Counted from the stretch's first letter, positions 1 to 7,621 are shown. The stretch is DNA of 19,447 nucleotides from an uncultured Oscillospiraceae bacterium (GCA_910588455.1 CAJUPG010000037.1:1-19447); one strand, 5' to 3'. The notes: generated from the sequence alone by a model not told the origin. Numbers and translations: made by a program.

Positions 1-1489
1 CGGAGCCGCCGGTCTGCTTCTTGTGGCGGCCCTGCTTCTGGACGGTCTTGCGGATTTTTTCACGATAAGCCACGCGGGGCTCCTTCAAGGTGGCCTCCAC
101 GTTGAAGCGGGACTTCAGCTTGGCAACCAGTACGTCGATCTGGATGTCGCCCGCGCCGGTGATGACCATCTGGTGGGTCTCGCCGTTGTTGACCAGCGTA
201 AAGGACGGGTCCTCCTCGTTGAGACGGTTCAGGCCGGCGGCAATCTTGTCCTCCTGGCCCCGGGTCTTGGGCAGGATGGCCACGGAGTAGCAGGGCTCGG
301 CGAAGGGGATGGGGGCCAGGGTGACCACCTTGCGGCTGTCGCACAGGGTATCGCCGGTTTTCACCTTGTCCATCTTGCCGATGGCGCCGATATCGCCGCA
401 GGACAGCTCCTTCACTTCCTCGGCCTTCTTGCCCCGCATCACGTACAGACGGCCCAGCTTTTCGGTGGCGCCGGTGCGGGCGTTCACCAGAGTCAGGTCG
501 GATGTAATCGCGCCGGACAGAACTTTGATAAAGGAATACTTGCCGTATTGGTCGGCCATGGTCTTAAAGACCAGCGCGCAGGGCACGCCGCCGGGGGAGA
601 CGGCGAACTCCTCCTTGACCCCGTCCGCGCTGACGCCCTTACGCAGGTTGCCCTCGGTGGGGTTGGGGAGCAGGTCCACAATATGGTCCATCAGCATCAG
701 AGAACCCAGCAGGTTGATGGCGGAGCCGCACACCACCGGGAACAGGGACAGCTCCCGCACACCCTGGCGCAGGCCCTGAATCATTTCCACATAGGTAAAA
801 TCCTCGCCGGAGAAGAACTTGTCCATGAACTCCTCGCTGGTCTCGGCCACAGACTCCTTCAGGGCGTCGTTGAACTCGGTGATGACGTCCTCCTTGCCCG
901 CGGGCACGTCGATCTCCACCCGCTTGCCGTTCTGCATCTCATAGGCCCGCTTGTTGAGCACGTCGATGATGCCGGTGACCCGCTTGTTCTCGTCCCAGAT
1001 GGGAATGACCAGGGGGGCGATCTTGTTGCCGAAGCGCTCCCGCAGCGCGTCAAACGTGGCGTTGTAGTCGGAGTTCTCCTCGTCGGTTTTGGAGATGTAG
1101 AGGAACCGGGGCATATCCCGCTCCTCGCAGTATTTCCAGGCTTTCTCCAGGCCCACGGAGATGCCGTCCTTGGCGGAGCAGACGATAATGGCCGCGTCCG
1201 CCACCTGAAGGGCCTCCATCACCTCGCCGGCGAAGTCGAAGCCGCCGGGGCAGTCCAGGACATTGATCTTGGTGCCCTTGTACTCCAGGGGGGCGACTGC
1301 CATGGAGATGGAGATTTGACGGCGGACCTCCTCAGGGTCGAAATCGCAGGTGGTGTTGCCGTCCACGGAACGGCCCATGCGGTCGATTGCGCCGGTCATA
1401 TACAGCAGGCTCTCCGCCAGGGCGGTTTTGCCGCTGCCACCATGGCCCAGCAGACAGACGTTGCGAATGTTTTGCACAGAATAGCTCAT
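1..1489 (-). CDS. EF-G-like translational GTPase (EF-G2-type paralogue), 3' end beyond window
   Basis: The first 496 residues of a protein related to elongation factor G (usual length about 690) are visible; domain IV/V coding lies beyond position 1. The ATG at 1489 is preceded by an AAGGAG ribosome site. The G domain is non-canonical: the P-loop reads GHGGSGKT (residues 15-22) instead of GHIDAGKT, there is no RGITI switch I (SVDGNTTCDFDPEE at 41-54 takes its place), G3 reads DCPGGFDF (79-86) instead of DTPGHVDF so the usual catalytic His is Gly83, and G4 reads SKTD (133-136) rather than NKMD. These marks fit the EF-G-like/EF-G2 group rather than housekeeping fusA. A role on the ribosome is inferred from family; the exact function is not known. 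It has its own promoter behind the upstream pseudouridine synthase gene. Confidence 0.88.
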   Translation of the reverse strand, partial: MSYSVQNIRNVCLLGHGGSGKTALAESLLYMTGAIDRMGRSVDGNTTCDFDPEEVRRQISISMAVAPLEYKGTKINVLDCPGGFDFAGEVMEALQVADAAIIVCSAKDGISVGLEKAWKYCEERDMPRFLYISKTDEENSDYNATFDALRERFGNKIAPLVIPIWDENKRVTGIIDVLNKRAYEMQNGKRVEIDVPAGKEDVITEFNDALKESVAETSEEFMDKFFSGEDFTYVEMIQGLRQGVRELSLFPVVCGSAINLLGSLMLMDHIVDLLPNPTEGNLRKGVSADGVKEEFAVSPGGVPCALVFKTMADQYGKYSFIKVLSGAITSDLTLVNARTGATEKLGRLYVMRGKKAEEVKELSCGDIGAIGKMDKVKTGDTLCDSRKVVTLAPIPFAEPCYSVAILPKTRGQEDKIAAGLNRLNEEDPSFTLVNNGETHQMVITGAGDIQIDVLVAKLKSRFNVEATLKEPRVAYREKIRKTVQKQGRHKKQTGGS

Positions 1490-1543
1490 GATCGTTTCCA
1501 CTCCTTATATGTTGGGATTGCGCGGTCGGATTCGCTATTGGCT

Positions 1544-1572
1544 ATTATACCTCAAAATTCAAGGGATGACAA
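1544..1572 (-). promoter_or_regulatory. Sigma-A promoter of the EF-G-like gene
   Basis: On the minus strand TTGTCA (1572-1567) and a perfect TATAAT (1549-1544) are separated by 17 bases. The -35 box lies directly beside the stop codon of the upstream pseudouridine synthase gene, and transcription would start about 50 bases before the EF-G-like start codon. Confidence 0.75.
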
Positions 1573-1573
1573 C

Positions 1574-2494
1574 CTAAATTTTTTGCAATTTCGCAATTTC
1601 CATCTCTTTCTGGACGAAATAGTCCGGCAGGGGACACTCCAGCTCCACCAGGGCACCGGTGGAGGGGTGGCGGAACCGCAGCTGCCGGGCATGGAGGCAC
1701 TGTCCCGCCAGGCCGGGGACCGGCTTTTTGGCCCCGTAGACCGTATCCCCCAGCAGAGGATGGCCGATGGAGGCCAGATGGACCCGGATCTGGTGGGTGC
1801 GGCCGGTTTCCAGGCGGCATTCGATGTGGGTGAAGCCGGGGTAGCGGACCAGCACGGTGTAGTGGGTGACCGCCGGCCGGCCCCGCTGGCGGTCCACCGC
1901 CATTTTTTTCCGGTCGGTGGGATGACGGCCGATGGGGGCGGAGATCGTCCCCTGGTCCTCCCGCAGCCCCCCGACGGCGATGGCCTCGTAGACCCGGGCC
2001 AGGGAGTGGTCCTGGAGCTGCTCCGCCAGGGACAGATGGGCCCGGTCGTGCTTGGCGGCGATCAGCAGGCCGCTGGTGTCCCGGTCGATCCGGTGGACGA
2101 TGCCCGGACGCAGCTCCCCGTTGATGCCGGACAGGGAGTCCCCGCAGTGGAAGAGCAGGGCGTTGACCAGGGTGCCGTCGGGATGACCGGGGGCCGGGTG
2201 GACCACCAGCCCCACCGGCTTGTTGACCACAATCACGTCCGCGTCCTCGTAGATAATATCCAGGGGGATGTTTTGGGGCTTCAGGTCCAGGACCGGCTCC
2301 GGGCCGGGGATTTCCACCAAAAACCGGTCTCCCGCCGCGGTCAGATAGCTTTTCTTCACCCGCTTTCCGTTGACCGTCGCCGCCCCCGTCTCCAGCAGGC
2401 GCTGGGCAGCGGAACGGGTCAGCCCGGAAATACAGCGGGGGAGCAGGGCGTCCGCCCGCTCCCCTGATTGGTCAGCTGTTATGATTTGTTTCAT
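1574..2494 (-). CDS. RluA/RluD-family 23S rRNA pseudouridine synthase
   Basis: A 306-residue protein with an N-terminal S4-like RNA-binding domain (about 12-60) and a pseudouridine synthase domain. The catalytic motif is clear: GIVHRIDRDTSG at 131-142, with the nucleophilic Asp137. NKPVGLVVHP at 91-100 and the RTHQIRVHLA-type motif later in the chain are also typical of the RluA/RluC/RluD family, which isomerises specific uridines in large-subunit rRNA. The ATG at 2494 was chosen because AGGAGG lies six bases upstream and the S4 domain starts right after it; a longer open frame to 2647 only overlaps lspA. The first 23 bases overlap the end of lspA, so the two genes are probably translated from one transcript. 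Which uridine is modified cannot be told from sequence. Confidence 0.93.
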   Translation of the reverse strand: MKQIITADQSGERADALLPRCISGLTRSAAQRLLETGAATVNGKRVKKSYLTAAGDRFLVEIPGPEPVLDLKPQNIPLDIIYEDADVIVVNKPVGLVVHPAPGHPDGTLVNALLFHCGDSLSGINGELRPGIVHRIDRDTSGLLIAAKHDRAHLSLAEQLQDHSLARVYEAIAVGGLREDQGTISAPIGRHPTDRKKMAVDRQRGRPAVTHYTVLVRYPGFTHIECRLETGRTHQIRVHLASIGHPLLGDTVYGAKKPVPGLAGQCLHARQLRFRHPSTGALVELECPLPDYFVQKEMEIAKLQKI

Positions 2495-2951
2495 GCAGAT
2501 CCTCCTGCTTGGGGGCGAAAAACAGATAGTAGGCAAAGGCGGCAAGCCCTCCCACAACAATGCAGATGTCCGCCACATTGAATACGGCAAATTCCATAAA
2601 CAGCACGTTGAACATATCCACCACATAGCCCCGGAAGGCCCGGTCAATAAGGTTGCCCACCGCCCCGGCCAGCAGCAGGGCGAGAATCAGCCGCCCCAGG
2701 GGCTTTTGAAAGGGAACGCCTTTCCAGAGGCACCAGGCCAGCAGTATGGACATAACCAGAGAAATCCCCGCCAGAATCCACGTGTGCTCCGAGAAGATGG
2801 AGAAGGCCGCGCCGGTGTTGCGCACATAAGTCAGGTCCAGAAGATAGGGCAGAAAGGGCACGTGCTCCCCCACGGGGATATGGGTCATAACCTGAATTTT
2901 TACGAATTGATCCAGGGCCACCAGGGCGGCGGCCAAGAGAAAATAGAGCAT
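2472..2951 (-). CDS. lspA: Lipoprotein signal peptidase (signal peptidase II)
   Basis: A 159-residue membrane aspartyl protease that cleaves signal peptides of diacylglyceryl-modified prolipoproteins. All family landmarks are visible: DQFVK near the N-terminus (14-18), RNTGAAF (44-50), GNLIDR (99-104) and FNVADI (124-129). Asp103 and Asp128 are the predicted catalytic pair. Four hydrophobic segments (about 1-20, 59-76, 87-102, 129-146) match the usual topology. AAAGGAG lies a few bases before the ATG. Several lipoproteins elsewhere in this window (starts at 6301, 7123, 10633) would be its substrates. It overlaps the downstream rluD-like gene by 23 bases, a common lspA-rluD arrangement in Firmicutes. 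Confidence 0.96.
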   Translation of the reverse strand: MLYFLLAAALVALDQFVKIQVMTHIPVGEHVPFLPYLLDLTYVRNTGAAFSIFSEHTWILAGISLVMSILLAWCLWKGVPFQKPLGRLILALLLAGAVGNLIDRAFRGYVVDMFNVLFMEFAVFNVADICIVVGGLAAFAYYLFFAPKQEDLHETNHNS

Positions 2952-2982
2952 TTCAACGGCTCCTTTGTTGGTGTTTGCCGCT

Positions 2983-3011
2983 ATTGTATCATTTTTTCAG
3001 CGGAAGCGCAA
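2983..3011 (-). promoter_or_regulatory. Probable promoter of lspA-rluD-like operon
   Basis: TTGCGC (3011-3006) and TACAAT (2988-2983) are 17 bases apart on the minus strand. The -35 box falls inside the last codons of the QueT-type gene and the -10 box directly follows its stop codon. Confidence 0.6.
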
Positions 3012-3480
3012 CCCGGTCCAGAACGGACAGCAGGGGGATGCCCAGGCCGTAGCACACCACCAGCTCCCCGGCACCCACGCTCAGGGCGTTCAGGGCATAG
3101 GCGGTCCAGAAGCCCGCACCCAGGCCCACCTCGGCATAGGCGATGGTCGCGCCCACCAGAAGGGCGTTGCACAGCACCGGGGGCAGGGGCGCCAGATAGC
3201 GGTTTGGCATCCGCATGGTCAGCAGGCAGGCGATCAGCGTGGCCCCGGAGCCGACTACCATATCCAGCAGGCCGTAGGGGGAGAGCAGATTTGCCAGCAG
3301 ACAGCCGATGAACAGGCCCGGCGCGGCGGCGGGACACACAAAGGGCAGTACCGTCAGGGCCTCCGCCAGGCGGAACTGGACCGGGCCGTACTGGGGGATG
3401 GGCAGGAGCATGGTCAGGGCGGCGTAGACGGCGGCCAGCACAGCGGCCAGGGTCAGGTCTCGCGTGGTAAATTTGGACAT
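2989..3480 (-). CDS. queT: QueT-family transporter (queuosine precursor uptake)
   Basis: A 163-residue, almost entirely hydrophobic protein with about five to six membrane segments. The stretch YGPVQFRLAEALTVLPF (31-47) is the hallmark of the QueT family, thought to import queuine or preQ1 for tRNA queuosine synthesis as a stand-alone or ECF S-component-like carrier. The open frame extends to 3705, but the ATG at 3480 has a GGAGG site seven bases upstream, and the promoter and a leader pseudoknot lie in the extra stretch, so 3480 is the real start. Family assignment rests on the motif and size; the transported compound is inferred from the family and from the riboswitch-like leader. Confidence 0.88.
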   Translation of the reverse strand: MSKFTTRDLTLAAVLAAVYAALTMLLPIPQYGPVQFRLAEALTVLPFVCPAAAPGLFIGCLLANLLSPYGLLDMVVGSGATLIACLLTMRMPNRYLAPLPPVLCNALLVGATIAYAEVGLGAGFWTAYALNALSVGAGELVVCYGLGIPLLSVLDRVALPLKK

Positions 3481-3487
3481 AAAAAAA

Positions 3488-3530
3488 CCTCCATTTTGTT
3501 TTTTTGCGACGAGGTGTGGAAACTCGTCAG
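3488..3530 (-). promoter_or_regulatory. Candidate preQ1-I-like riboswitch in the queT leader
   Basis: On the minus strand GACGAG (3528-3523) pairs with CTCGTC (3513-3508) around a nine-base loop containing TTTCCA. An A-rich tail follows and then TGGAGG (3493-3488), the ribosome-binding site. The loop TTTCCA can pair with TGGAGG to give an H-type pseudoknot that hides the ribosome site. Short stem, pyrimidine-rich loop ending in ACAC, A-rich tail and position before queT all resemble preQ1-I riboswitches of the translational kind. The primary sequence departs from the consensus, so this is a candidate. Confidence 0.5.
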
Positions 3531-3535
3531 GGGGT

Positions 3536-3564
3536 ATCATACCACAAAGGCCGGCGGTTGTAAA
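3536..3564 (-). promoter_or_regulatory. Sigma-A promoter of queT
   Basis: TTTACA (3564-3559) and TATGAT (3541-3536) on the minus strand are separated by 17 bases. Initiation about seven bases downstream would place the pseudoknot at the very 5' end of the transcript. Confidence 0.75.
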
Positions 3565-3582
3565 GTAGGGGCCGCAATCCTC

Positions 3583-3611
3583 TTGCATCTGCCCTAAAGC
3601 TGTGCTATACT
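3583..3611 (+). promoter_or_regulatory. Sigma-A promoter of the CNNM/CBS gene
   Basis: TTGCAT (3583-3588) and TATACT (3606-3611) are 17 bases apart. It is divergent from the queT promoter, with only 18 bases between the two -35 boxes. It also rules out the upstream in-frame start at 3602. Confidence 0.75.
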
Positions 3612-3652
3612 GTGAGCAATTTGAAAGGAAAGCAGAGGTTGATCCGTCCAAT

Positions 3653-4897
3653 ATGGACAGTCCGAATCTAATTATGGCTGCGGTTCTGGTGGTTTTAATC
3701 GCCATGTCCGCCTATTTTTCCGCAACGGAAACCGCGTTTACGTCCCTGAACCGCATCCGCATGAAAAACAAGGCCGACAACGGCGACGCCCGGGCCGCCA
3801 AAGCCCTGGAGCTGGCGGAGCAGTATGACAAGCTGCTGTCCACCATTCTGATCGGCAACAACATTGTCAACATCACCGCGACAACCATTGCCACCGTGCT
3901 GTGTACCAACCTGTTCCACGAGTACGGCCCCACCGTGGCCACCGTGGCCCTGACCATTATCATTCTGATTTTCGGAGAGGTATCCCCCAAAAGTCTGGCC
4001 AAGGAGTCCCCGGAGAAATTCGCTATGTTCGCCGCCCCCCTGCTGGGGCTGTTCATGGTGGTGCTTACGCCCCTGAACTTCCTGTTCAGCCAGTGGAAGA
4101 AGCTGCTGTCCCGGGTGTTCCGCAGCCCCGAGGCCGACGGAATCACGGAAGAGGAGCTGGTGACCATGGTGGACCAGGCGGAGGACGAGGGTGGCCTGGA
4201 CCAGCACGAGAGCCAGCTGATCCGGGCGGCCATCGAGTTCAACGACCTGGAGGTGGGGGAGATTCTCACTCCCCGGGTGGACCTGGTGGCAGCAGAGGAG
4301 GGCAGCAGTGAGGAGCAGATCGCCTCCCTCTTTGCCCAGAGCGGCTATTCCCGCCTGCCCATCTACCAGGAGACGGTGGACAACATCGTGGGCGTGATCC
4401 ACGAGAAGGATTTTTACGCCGCCCGAAGCCGGGGACGGGTCAACGTGGCCCAGCTGCGGGCCCCGGTGCTTTACACCACCGGAAATACAAAGATTTCTGA
4501 GCTGCTGCGTATTTTGCAGCGCAGCAAGGCCCATATGGCGGTGGTGGTGGATGAGTACGGCGGCACCGAAGGCATCGCCACCCTGGAGGATATCCTGGAG
4601 GAGCTGGTGGGCGAGATCTGGGACGAACACGACGAGGTAATCGAGCAGTTCCGGAAGCAGGAGGACGGAAGCTACCTGATTGCGTGCTCTGCGGATTTGG
4701 ACGATATGTACGACCTGTTCCGGGTTAAGGGGACCTGCGGCGCGGCCACGGTGTCCGGCTGGGTGCTGGAGCAGGTGGGCCGGGTGCCTGAGGTGGGGGA
4801 CCGGTTCCAGGCGGAGGGCCTGGACGTAACGGTCACCCAGGTGGAGCACCGGCGGGTGCTGGAGGTCCGCGTGGTCCTCCTGCCGGAGGAGGAATAA
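3653..4897 (+). CDS. CNNM/CBS/CorC-type membrane protein (hemolysin C family)
   Basis: A 414-residue protein with the standard three-part layout. A CNNM (DUF21) transmembrane domain covers about 5-150, with FSATETAF at 22-29 and GEVSPKSLAKE at 108-118. A CBS pair (about 205-330) contains LTPRVDLV and VVVDEYGGTEGIATLEDILEE-like motifs. A CorC/HlyC C-terminal domain covers about 345-410. Bacterial members are linked to magnesium or cobalt efflux and homeostasis; the hemolysin name is historical. The ATG at 3653 is the first in-frame start beyond the promoter; its ribosome site (AGAGG) is rather far, so an ATG at 3674 is possible but has less support. It is followed by a strong hairpin and appears monocistronic. 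Confidence 0.9.
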   Translation: MDSPNLIMAAVLVVLIAMSAYFSATETAFTSLNRIRMKNKADNGDARAAKALELAEQYDKLLSTILIGNNIVNITATTIATVLCTNLFHEYGPTVATVALTIIILIFGEVSPKSLAKESPEKFAMFAAPLLGLFMVVLTPLNFLFSQWKKLLSRVFRSPEADGITEEELVTMVDQAEDEGGLDQHESQLIRAAIEFNDLEVGEILTPRVDLVAAEEGSSEEQIASLFAQSGYSRLPIYQETVDNIVGVIHEKDFYAARSRGRVNVAQLRAPVLYTTGNTKISELLRILQRSKAHMAVVVDEYGGTEGIATLEDILEELVGEIWDEHDEVIEQFRKQEDGSYLIACSADLDDMYDLFRVKGTCGAATVSGWVLEQVGRVPEVGDRFQAEGLDVTVTQVEHRRVLEVRVVLLPEEE

Positions 4898-4904
4898 GAA
4901 AACT

Positions 4905-4929
4905 CGGTCCGCCGGATTCCGGCGGGCCG
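4905..4929 (+). terminator. GC-rich hairpin after the CNNM/CBS gene
   Basis: An 11-base-pair stem (CGGTCCGCCGG / CCGGCGGGCCG, one G-T pair, ATT loop) begins eight bases after the stop codon. There is no clear T-run on the plus strand, so it may be a weak terminator or an RNA-stability hairpin. Confidence 0.45.
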
Positions 4930-5013
4930 TATCGTATGCGGGGATTGGGCTGGGGTGCCGGCTCTGCCAGGGTGCGCCCCCTCGATCAAGCACACTTGTA
5001 ACTATTTTGTTGC

Positions 5014-5041
5014 TTGCTTGTGGACAGAAAGCTGGTATCAT
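5014..5041 (+). promoter_or_regulatory. Probable promoter of the ThrE/lipoprotein operon
   Basis: TTGCTT (5014-5019) and TATCAT (5036-5041) are separated by 16 bases, about 20 bases before the first gene. No other convincing promoter is visible before 7578. Confidence 0.5.
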
Positions 5042-5062
5042 AAAGGGAGGCAAGGCGTTTTT

Positions 5063-5839
5063 ATGGATCATGAGAGCCTTTTGAACATAGCGGCGGAGCT
5101 GGGCTATCAGCTGATGTTCAGCGGGGCGGAGATCTACCGGGCGGAGGAGTCTGTCACCCGGCTTCTCCTGGCCTACGGGGTGGCGGAGCCCCAGGTGTTC
5201 GCCATCCCCAACTGCCTGATTATCAGCCTGACTACCCCGGCGGGACAGTCCATTACCCGGATGATCCGCATTCCCAGCCACGGCACGGACATTGAGCTGC
5301 TGGAGCGGTGCAACGCCCTGTGCCGCAGCCTGTGCAAGTCTCCCCTTCCACTCCCCCAGGCCCGGGGCCAGGTGGACAAGCTGCGCACCCAGCGCAGAAG
5401 CTACCGGCCCAGACAGGTTCTGGCGGGCTATTTTATTGCCCCCGCCTTTTTCACCCCCCTGTTCGGCGGCGGCTTCTGGGACGGACTGGCGGCGGGCCTG
5501 TGCGGGCTGGCGGTGGGCTGGTGCGTGATTTTCGGCCGGAGGCTTTTGGGGTCGAATAACTTTGTCCGGACCATCGCCGCCAGCCTGGCGGGAGCCCTGG
5601 GGGCCCTTCTGCTGGTTCTGCTGGGCCTGGGGCGGGATGTGGATACCATCACCATCGGGGTGTTCATGGTTCTGGTGCCCGGGATTGCCCTGACCAACGC
5701 TATGCGGGAGATTATGGCCGGGGATATTATCTCCGGGCTGACCCGGGCGGCGGAGGCCATCCTCACCGGGGCCGCCATCGCCCTGGGGGCCGCCCTGGCT
5801 TTGGCCCTGTGGCGGTCCGGAATGGGAGGCGCCGGATGA
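5063..5839 (+). CDS. Threonine/serine exporter, ThrE N-terminal-type subunit
   Basis: A 258-residue protein of the ThrE/YjjP family (PF06738-type). The soluble N-terminal part (1-115) has the conserved opening AAELGYQLMFSGAEIYRAEE and the FAIPNCLIISLTTP segment. About five membrane segments follow (roughly 118-245), including the family stretch VPGIALTNAMREIMAGDIISG. The ATG at 5063 follows GGGAGG at 5045-5050; the open frame continues upstream to 4955 but crosses the promoter. The start of the next gene overlaps the stop codon (ATGA), as expected for the two halves of a split ThrE exporter. Substrate is inferred from characterised ThrE proteins and may be another amino acid or a dicarboxylate. 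Confidence 0.87.
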   Translation: MDHESLLNIAAELGYQLMFSGAEIYRAEESVTRLLLAYGVAEPQVFAIPNCLIISLTTPAGQSITRMIRIPSHGTDIELLERCNALCRSLCKSPLPLPQARGQVDKLRTQRRSYRPRQVLAGYFIAPAFFTPLFGGGFWDGLAAGLCGLAVGWCVIFGRRLLGSNNFVRTIAASLAGALGALLLVLLGLGRDVDTITIGVFMVLVPGIALTNAMREIMAGDIISGLTRAAEAILTGAAIALGAALALALWRSGMGGAG

Positions 5840-6276
5840 ACACATATGCAATTCCCTGCCTGTGCGCCTTTCTGGCCTGCGTGGGCTTTTCCCTGGTGTA
5901 TAACATCCATGGCCTGGGCATTGCCATTGCCAGCCTGGGGGGAGCCCTGGGGTGGCTGATCTACCTGCTGCTGGGCAAAACCATTCCGGGAGCCTTCTGG
6001 GCGGCGGTGGCCATCGCCGTCTACGCGGAGCTGATGGCCCGGGTGCGCCGGTGCCCGGTGACCGGCTATCTGCTGGTGGGGCTGCTGCCCCTGGTGCCCG
6101 GCGGAGGGATTTATTACGCCATGCGCCACTGTGTAGACGGCGAGATTGACCTGTTTCTGGATTCGCTGCTGCAAACACTGGGGATGGCTGCCGCTCTGGC
6201 GGTGGGGGCTATGGTGGCCTCCTCCCTGTTCCGGGCGCTGCTGCCCCGCTGGAAATATCCAAGACAAAAAAACTGA
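5836..6276 (+). CDS. Threonine/serine exporter, small ThrE C-terminal-type subunit
   Basis: A 146-residue protein with about four to five hydrophobic segments, matching the small partner (ThrE_2/DUF3815-type, YjjB-like) of split ThrE transporters. The segment LVGLLPLVPGGGIYYAMRH is the characteristic family motif. Its ATG overlaps the stop of the large subunit, and GGGAGG lies within the end of that gene, so translation is coupled. Together the two proteins make up what is one polypeptide in Corynebacterium ThrE. Confidence 0.87.
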   Translation: MNTYAIPCLCAFLACVGFSLVYNIHGLGIAIASLGGALGWLIYLLLGKTIPGAFWAAVAIAVYAELMARVRRCPVTGYLLVGLLPLVPGGGIYYAMRHCVDGEIDLFLDSLLQTLGMAAALAVGAMVASSLFRALLPRWKYPRQKN

Positions 6277-6300
6277 ACTGTTGCTAGGAGGAAGATTCAA

Positions 6301-7122
6301 ATGCGCAAGTCTCTGCCCCTGCTGCTGGTGCTGCTGTTTGTATTGGCGGCCTGCGGCGCACCGGAACCGTCCCAGTCCCTGCCGGCCGCGTCCACTGCGG
6401 CCCCGGTGACAAAGCCGGAACCCATCCCCGAGCCCGAGTCCGAGCCGGAACCCGAACCGGAGCCAGTGGAAGCCTACGACTTTACCCAGCCGGTACCGGA
6501 GGGGGAAAAGGTGGAGCTGGAATATTTTGACGACGCGGCGTTTGTGGGAGACTCTCGCACCGACGGCTTTCTGGTGTACAGCGGCATTGGCCGGGGGGCG
6601 AATCTGACGTCAAACGGTCTGTCCATTTTCAAGCTGGCGGACAAAAAGGCCCTGAAAATCGACGGTGTGGAATATACCCTGCTGGAAGCGCTGGAGCGGA
6701 AGGAGTACGGAAAAATCTACTTCTCCCTGGGGGTCAACGAACTGGGCTATTTTGACGACGACGGCTTTTACCGCAACTACTGCGCGGCGATTGACGCCAT
6801 CCGGGCGGCCCAGCCCAAGGCGGTCATTTACATCCAGGGCTTGATTCCCCTGAACGAAAAGCTGATTATGGAGAGCTCTGGCCGGGACTATCTGACCAAC
6901 GAGCATTTACGGGTGTACAACGACCTGATGCGGCAGGTGGCGGAGGAAAAGCAGGTGGCCTTTTTGGATTTGTACAGCCTGTTTGTGGACGAAAACGGCG
7001 CGCTGCCGGAGGAGGCCAGCCGGGACGGGGTTCATCTGCGCACGGAATACTGCAAACAGTGGCTGGCATATCTGCAAACCCATACGGTAGACTTTGAAAC
7101 ACTTTACCCGGAGGCGAATTAA
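6301..7122 (+). CDS. Lipoprotein with SGNH/GDSL hydrolase domain
   Basis: A 273-residue protein with a lipoprotein signal peptide (LAAC box, Cys18). A Pro/Glu-rich spacer (about 36-57, repeated EPEP units) probably carries the domain away from the membrane. The SGNH hydrolase core (about 75-265) shows block I FVGDSRTDG with Ser85, block III SLGVNELG with Asn146, and block V RDGVHL with Asp242 and His245. Such surface esterases often remove or transfer acyl groups on cell-wall or exopolysaccharide sugars; the substrate here is unknown. AGGAGG precedes the ATG. It begins 24 bases after the ThrE small subunit and is followed without a gap by a second lipoprotein gene, so all four genes probably form one operon. 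Confidence 0.85.
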   Translation: MRKSLPLLLVLLFVLAACGAPEPSQSLPAASTAAPVTKPEPIPEPESEPEPEPEPVEAYDFTQPVPEGEKVELEYFDDAAFVGDSRTDGFLVYSGIGRGANLTSNGLSIFKLADKKALKIDGVEYTLLEALERKEYGKIYFSLGVNELGYFDDDGFYRNYCAAIDAIRAAQPKAVIYIQGLIPLNEKLIMESSGRDYLTNEHLRVYNDLMRQVAEEKQVAFLDLYSLFVDENGALPEEASRDGVHLRTEYCKQWLAYLQTHTVDFETLYPEAN

Positions 7123-7578
7123 ATGAAAAAATTACAGATATTCATCTTGACCCTGCTCCTGCTCCTGAGCGGCTGCGGAAAAAAGGAGGAGGGGTATTCT
7201 GTGGACGCGGTGAACCAAATGGCCCAGTCCGGGGCCTTTTCCGAAGAACTGGAGGAGCTGGATGGGGATATTGCGTTCTCCCTGTACCGCCTGGCGGACC
7301 AGGGGCTGGAGCGGGAGGATTTGACCGGCTGCGCGGTGCTGCGCTCCGCGGGGGCTACCTGTGAAGAGGGAGCGGTGCTGGTGTTCTCCGACGACACCCA
7401 GGCCGGGAAGGCCCTGACCGCCTTGCAGGACTATATTCAGGGCCAAATCGAGGCCAATGAGGACTACCGCCCCGGAGAAATTCCCAAGCTGGAAAACGCC
7501 TATGCCGCCCAGCAGGGCAATTCGGTGGTGCTGATTGTGGCCAACGATTTGCAGGCGGCAAAAGAGGCGCTGAACTGA
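7123..7578 (+). CDS. Small lipoprotein, DUF4358-like
   Basis: A 151-residue protein with an unmistakable lipoprotein signal (LSGC box, Cys18). The mature part resembles the DUF4358 proteins of Clostridia: a short acidic N-terminal region, a central DLTGCAVLRSAGATCEEGAVLVF segment, and a helical part with a C-terminal VLIVANDL strand. DUF4358 genes commonly lie beside SGNH/MBOAT-type acyl-transfer genes, which agrees with the SGNH lipoprotein directly upstream. The start codon immediately follows the upstream stop, and GGAGG lies in the last codons of that gene. Molecular function is unknown. The DUF assignment is from memory of the family pattern. Confidence 0.75.
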   Translation: MKKLQIFILTLLLLLSGCGKKEEGYSVDAVNQMAQSGAFSEELEELDGDIAFSLYRLADQGLEREDLTGCAVLRSAGATCEEGAVLVFSDDTQAGKALTALQDYIQGQIEANEDYRPGEIPKLENAYAAQQGNSVVLIVANDLQAAKEALN

Positions 7579-7588
7579 AAATTGCTTG

Positions 7589-7617
7589 TAGGGGCGGCCT
7601 TTTGCCGCCCCTATTTT
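7589..7617 (+). terminator. Rho-independent terminator between convergent operons
   Basis: A perfect 10-base-pair stem (TAGGGGCGGC / GCCGCCCCTA) with a CTTTT loop is followed by TTTT. It lies between the convergent genes ending at 7578 and 7622, so it may serve both directions, though the T-run favours the plus strand. Confidence 0.85.
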
Positions 7618-7621
7618 GCAG

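Noticed and set aside
23..2467. Plus-strand open frame of 814 codons antisense to the EF-G-like and rluD-like genes
   Set aside because: It covers two well-supported minus-strand genes with clear motifs, has no ribosome site, and its Gly/Val/Leu/His-rich translation is typical of an antisense frame opened by GC-rich codon bias.
3695..6178. Minus-strand open frame of 827 codons
   Set aside because: It is antisense to the CNNM/CBS and ThrE genes, spans their promoters and a terminator hairpin, and its low-complexity Gln/Gly/His/Pro-rich translation matches no protein pattern.
7589..7617. CRISPR-like or dispersed repeat unit
   Set aside because: The palindrome occurs once here between convergent operons and has the form of a terminator.
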